Positions 5,832-7,056 of a stretch of DNA of 7,056 nucleotides are shown piece by piece. Within the stretch, counting starts at the first letter, position 1. The number at the start of each line of letters is the position of its first letter. The stretch comes from Anaerolineae bacterium (GTDB lineage: Bacteria; Chloroflexota; Anaerolineae; J102). The position numbers and the translations under genes are program-made. The stretch covers positions 1 to 7,056 of the forward strand of contig JALWDV010000740.1 of the NCBI GenBank assembly GCA_027036755.1. Reading direction: 5' to 3'. Below the pieces are notes generated by a model. That model did no database searches and was not told the DNA's origin. It saw only the letters and a program-made list of their open reading frames with translations.

Positions 5832-5864
5832 CTCTCCCGCTCCGGCTGTCGCCTCGCAGGAGAG
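5832..5864. repeat. Inverted repeat upstream of the acyl-CoA ligase promoter
   Basis: CTCTCCCGC (5832-5840) can pair with GCAGGAGAG (5856-5864) along nine positions, with one mismatch (A-C) on the plus strand that becomes a T-G wobble on the minus strand. The loop is 15 nt. It sits between the fadD promoter and copy 2 of the dispersed repeat. It resembles common intergenic repeats of the CCTCTCCTGCGAGG type. An operator role is possible but not supported beyond the dyad. Confidence 0.4.
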
Positions 5865-5880
5865 GATTTGGGGTTTGCCG

Positions 5881-6081
5881 TAACTGCTTTGAAAATAGAA
5901 TGATCGCTGGTTGCTGAAGGTTCGCAAAGCCCACGTCGGGCGAGTCTGCAACGGACGTGATGCGTAATGCGTGAGGTCGTTACGCATCACGAATTACGCA
6001 TTACGGGCTTGGCTGCCCGCGCTGTCCTGGCCGCGAGGCATTTTCATCGGTATCGGAGCGGACGCGCCCGCCGTCGGACTG
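5881..6081 (+). repeat. Dispersed ~200-bp repeat, copy 2
   Basis: This is the second copy of the repeat at 513-717, in the same orientation and about 5.4 kb away. The invariant 30-base core is at 6024-6053. The heptamer-phased dyad is at 5959-6007 with seven units, one fewer than copy 1. Here the dyad has a longer perfect stem, GTGATGCGTAA with TTACGCATCAC. The GTTGGC hairpin of copy 1 is broken, while the GCGGAC/GTCCGC hairpin is kept by G-T pairs. It lies between two divergent promoters and contains no gene. Confidence 0.85.
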
Positions 6082-6136
6082 CTAAGGAAATAAACCCTGT
6101 CCAACCCGGCGGCCCCACGAAAAAATCATGGCCCGT

Positions 6137-6165
6137 TTGGCGAACGCCGCCTTTGGCCTTACAAT
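6137..6165 (+). promoter_or_regulatory. Candidate promoter of the aminotransferase gene
   Basis: TTGGCG (6137-6142) and TACAAT (6160-6165) are separated by 17 bases and match the sigma-70 consensus at 4/6 and 5/6 positions. The start would be near 6172, giving a leader of about 55 nt. A weak AGG (6218-6220) lies 6 bases before the ATG. Confidence 0.5.
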
Positions 6166-6226
6166 AGCCGCACAGCATTACATCCCCACCGAAATCCCTA
6201 TCTGCCCCCCTCTGCACAGGATTATC

Positions 6227-7056
6227 ATGAAGCCATTATCCGAACTACTGCAAAACATCCCTCCTTCCGCCACGTTGGCTGTCAACGATAAGGCCAAGGC
6301 GCTGAAAGCCGCCGGGCGAGACGTCATCTCGCTGGCCGGGGGCGATCCCGACTTCTCCACGCCCGAAAACATCGTGCAGGCCGCATTCCGGGCCATCGAG
6401 GCCGGAGACACTCATTATCCGCCATCTCGGGGCACGGTGGCCATGCGCAAGGCCGTGGCCGACAAAATGCAGCGAGAATACGGCCTGAAGGTGGATCCAG
6501 CCACCCAGGTGCTGATCAGCCCCGGCGCCAAATTCCTGCTCTACGCGGCCTTGCGGGCCCTGGTCAATCCGGGCGATGAAGTCATCATCTTCGAGCCCTA
6601 TTGGGTCTCTTACGTTCCCATGGTGATCATGGCCGGAGCCACGCCCGTGACTGTGTCGCTGGATGCGGCCAGCAACTTCGCCATCACCGAGGACGCAGCC
6701 CGCTACATCACCCCGCGCACCAAGGTGATGATGGTCAATTCGCCCAACAACCCCACCGGCCACGTCATCTCGGCCGAAGAAGCCGAGGTGGTGCGGCGAT
6801 TGGCCCTGGAAAACGATCTCTACATCCTTTCCGACGAGATTTATGAAAAGCTCATCTACGAAGGCGAACACATCAATCTCGCCTCCCTGCCCGATATGGT
6901 CGAGCGCACCATCACCATCAACGGCCATTCCAAGGCCTACGCCATGACGGGCTGGCGGCTGGGCTGGGCCGCAGGCCCGAAAGAGGTCATCGGCCTCATG
7001 GCCAAGCTGCAAAGCCAGACCGTGACTTCGGCGGCGTCCTTCACCATGGCGGCCGG
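6227..7056 (+). CDS. PLP-dependent aminotransferase class I/II, aspartate-aminotransferase-like (3' end outside the window)
   Basis: This fold-type I aminotransferase transfers an amino group to a 2-oxo acid through pyridoxal phosphate in the cytosol. Its subgroup resembles bacterial type Ib aspartate aminotransferases. The frame is open from ATG 6227 to the window edge, giving 276 residues of an expected ~390. Landmarks in order are GDPDF (39-43), SPGAK (98-102) before the cofactor helix, FEPYWVSY (122-129), NSPNNPTG (171-178) with the PLP-contacting Asn, SDEIY (202-206) with the pyridine-nitrogen Asp (D203) and Tyr (Y206), and GHSKAYAMTGWRLG (233-246) with the Schiff-base lysine K236. The substrate-binding C-terminal arginine is beyond the window, so the substrate cannot be settled. 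The start gives a sensible N-terminus, MKPLSELLQNIPPSATLAVN. The ribosome binding site is weak. Confidence 0.93.
   Translation, partial: MKPLSELLQNIPPSATLAVNDKAKALKAAGRDVISLAGGDPDFSTPENIVQAAFRAIEAGDTHYPPSRGTVAMRKAVADKMQREYGLKVDPATQVLISPGAKFLLYAALRALVNPGDEVIIFEPYWVSYVPMVIMAGATPVTVSLDAASNFAITEDAARYITPRTKVMMVNSPNNPTGHVISAEEAEVVRRLALENDLYILSDEIYEKLIYEGEHINLASLPDMVERTITINGHSKAYAMTGWRLGWAAGPKEVIGLMAKLQSQTVTSAASFTMAA

Noticed and set aside
513..6081. Composite transposon bounded by the two direct copies of the dispersed repeat
   Set aside because: There is no transposase, no terminal inverted repeats and no target duplication visible. The enclosed genes are ordinary housekeeping types. Recombination between the copies remains possible but is not shown.
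6245..7012. Minus-strand open frame of 255 codons opposite the aminotransferase
   Set aside because: It is antisense to a gene with complete PLP motifs. Its His/Gly-rich peptide is typical of antisense GC-rich coding DNA.

Overview
The window looks like a chromosomal segment of a GC-rich, free-living bacterium. I lean towards Chloroflexota (Anaerolineae/Caldilineae-like). The reasons are the gene content, a secreted protein ending in an LPLLR-type C-terminus, and intergenic spaces packed with heptamer repeats, nested inverted repeats and REP-like hairpins. That assignment is inference from style, not a database match. No tRNA, rRNA, CRISPR array or transposase was seen.

Layout. Positions 1-515 hold the C-terminal part of MutL (mismatch repair, endonuclease type, cut by the window edge). 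Positions 516-1167 are 652 bases without a gene. They are a mosaic of repeats: a ~205-bp dispersed repeat (copy 1), a nested inverted repeat, a second inverted repeat, and a 168-bp array of 24 heptamers in strict 7-nt phase. The array stops 12 bases before the start codon of mutM/fpg (1168-1992), the 8-oxoguanine DNA glycosylase. Ten bases after mutM comes a 556-residue lipoprotein (2003-3673) with the outline of a clan-A glycoside hydrolase but with both expected catalytic glutamates replaced. The convergent gap 3674-3883 carries four strong hairpin structures, one of them a near-ideal three-way junction. On the minus strand, 5626-3884 encodes a complete long-chain acyl-CoA synthetase (FadD-like) with a good ribosome binding site and a plausible promoter. 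The divergent gap 5627-6226 contains that promoter, two inverted repeats, copy 2 of the dispersed repeat, and a promoter for a PLP-dependent aminotransferase (6227 to the window end, partial).

How it fits together. MutL and MutM are both genome-stability proteins, and they flank an unusual heptamer array that takes the place of a normal mutM leader. The lipoprotein is probably co-transcribed with mutM but is functionally unrelated. The acyl-CoA synthetase and the aminotransferase are ordinary metabolic genes transcribed divergently.

The most interesting points are four. First, the heptamer array, whose template strand has eight consecutive GGG tracts at 7-nt pitch next to mutM. Second, the same 7-nt rhythm inside the dispersed repeat. 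Third, the missing fourth zinc cysteine of MutM. Fourth, the probable pseudo-glycosidase lipoprotein.
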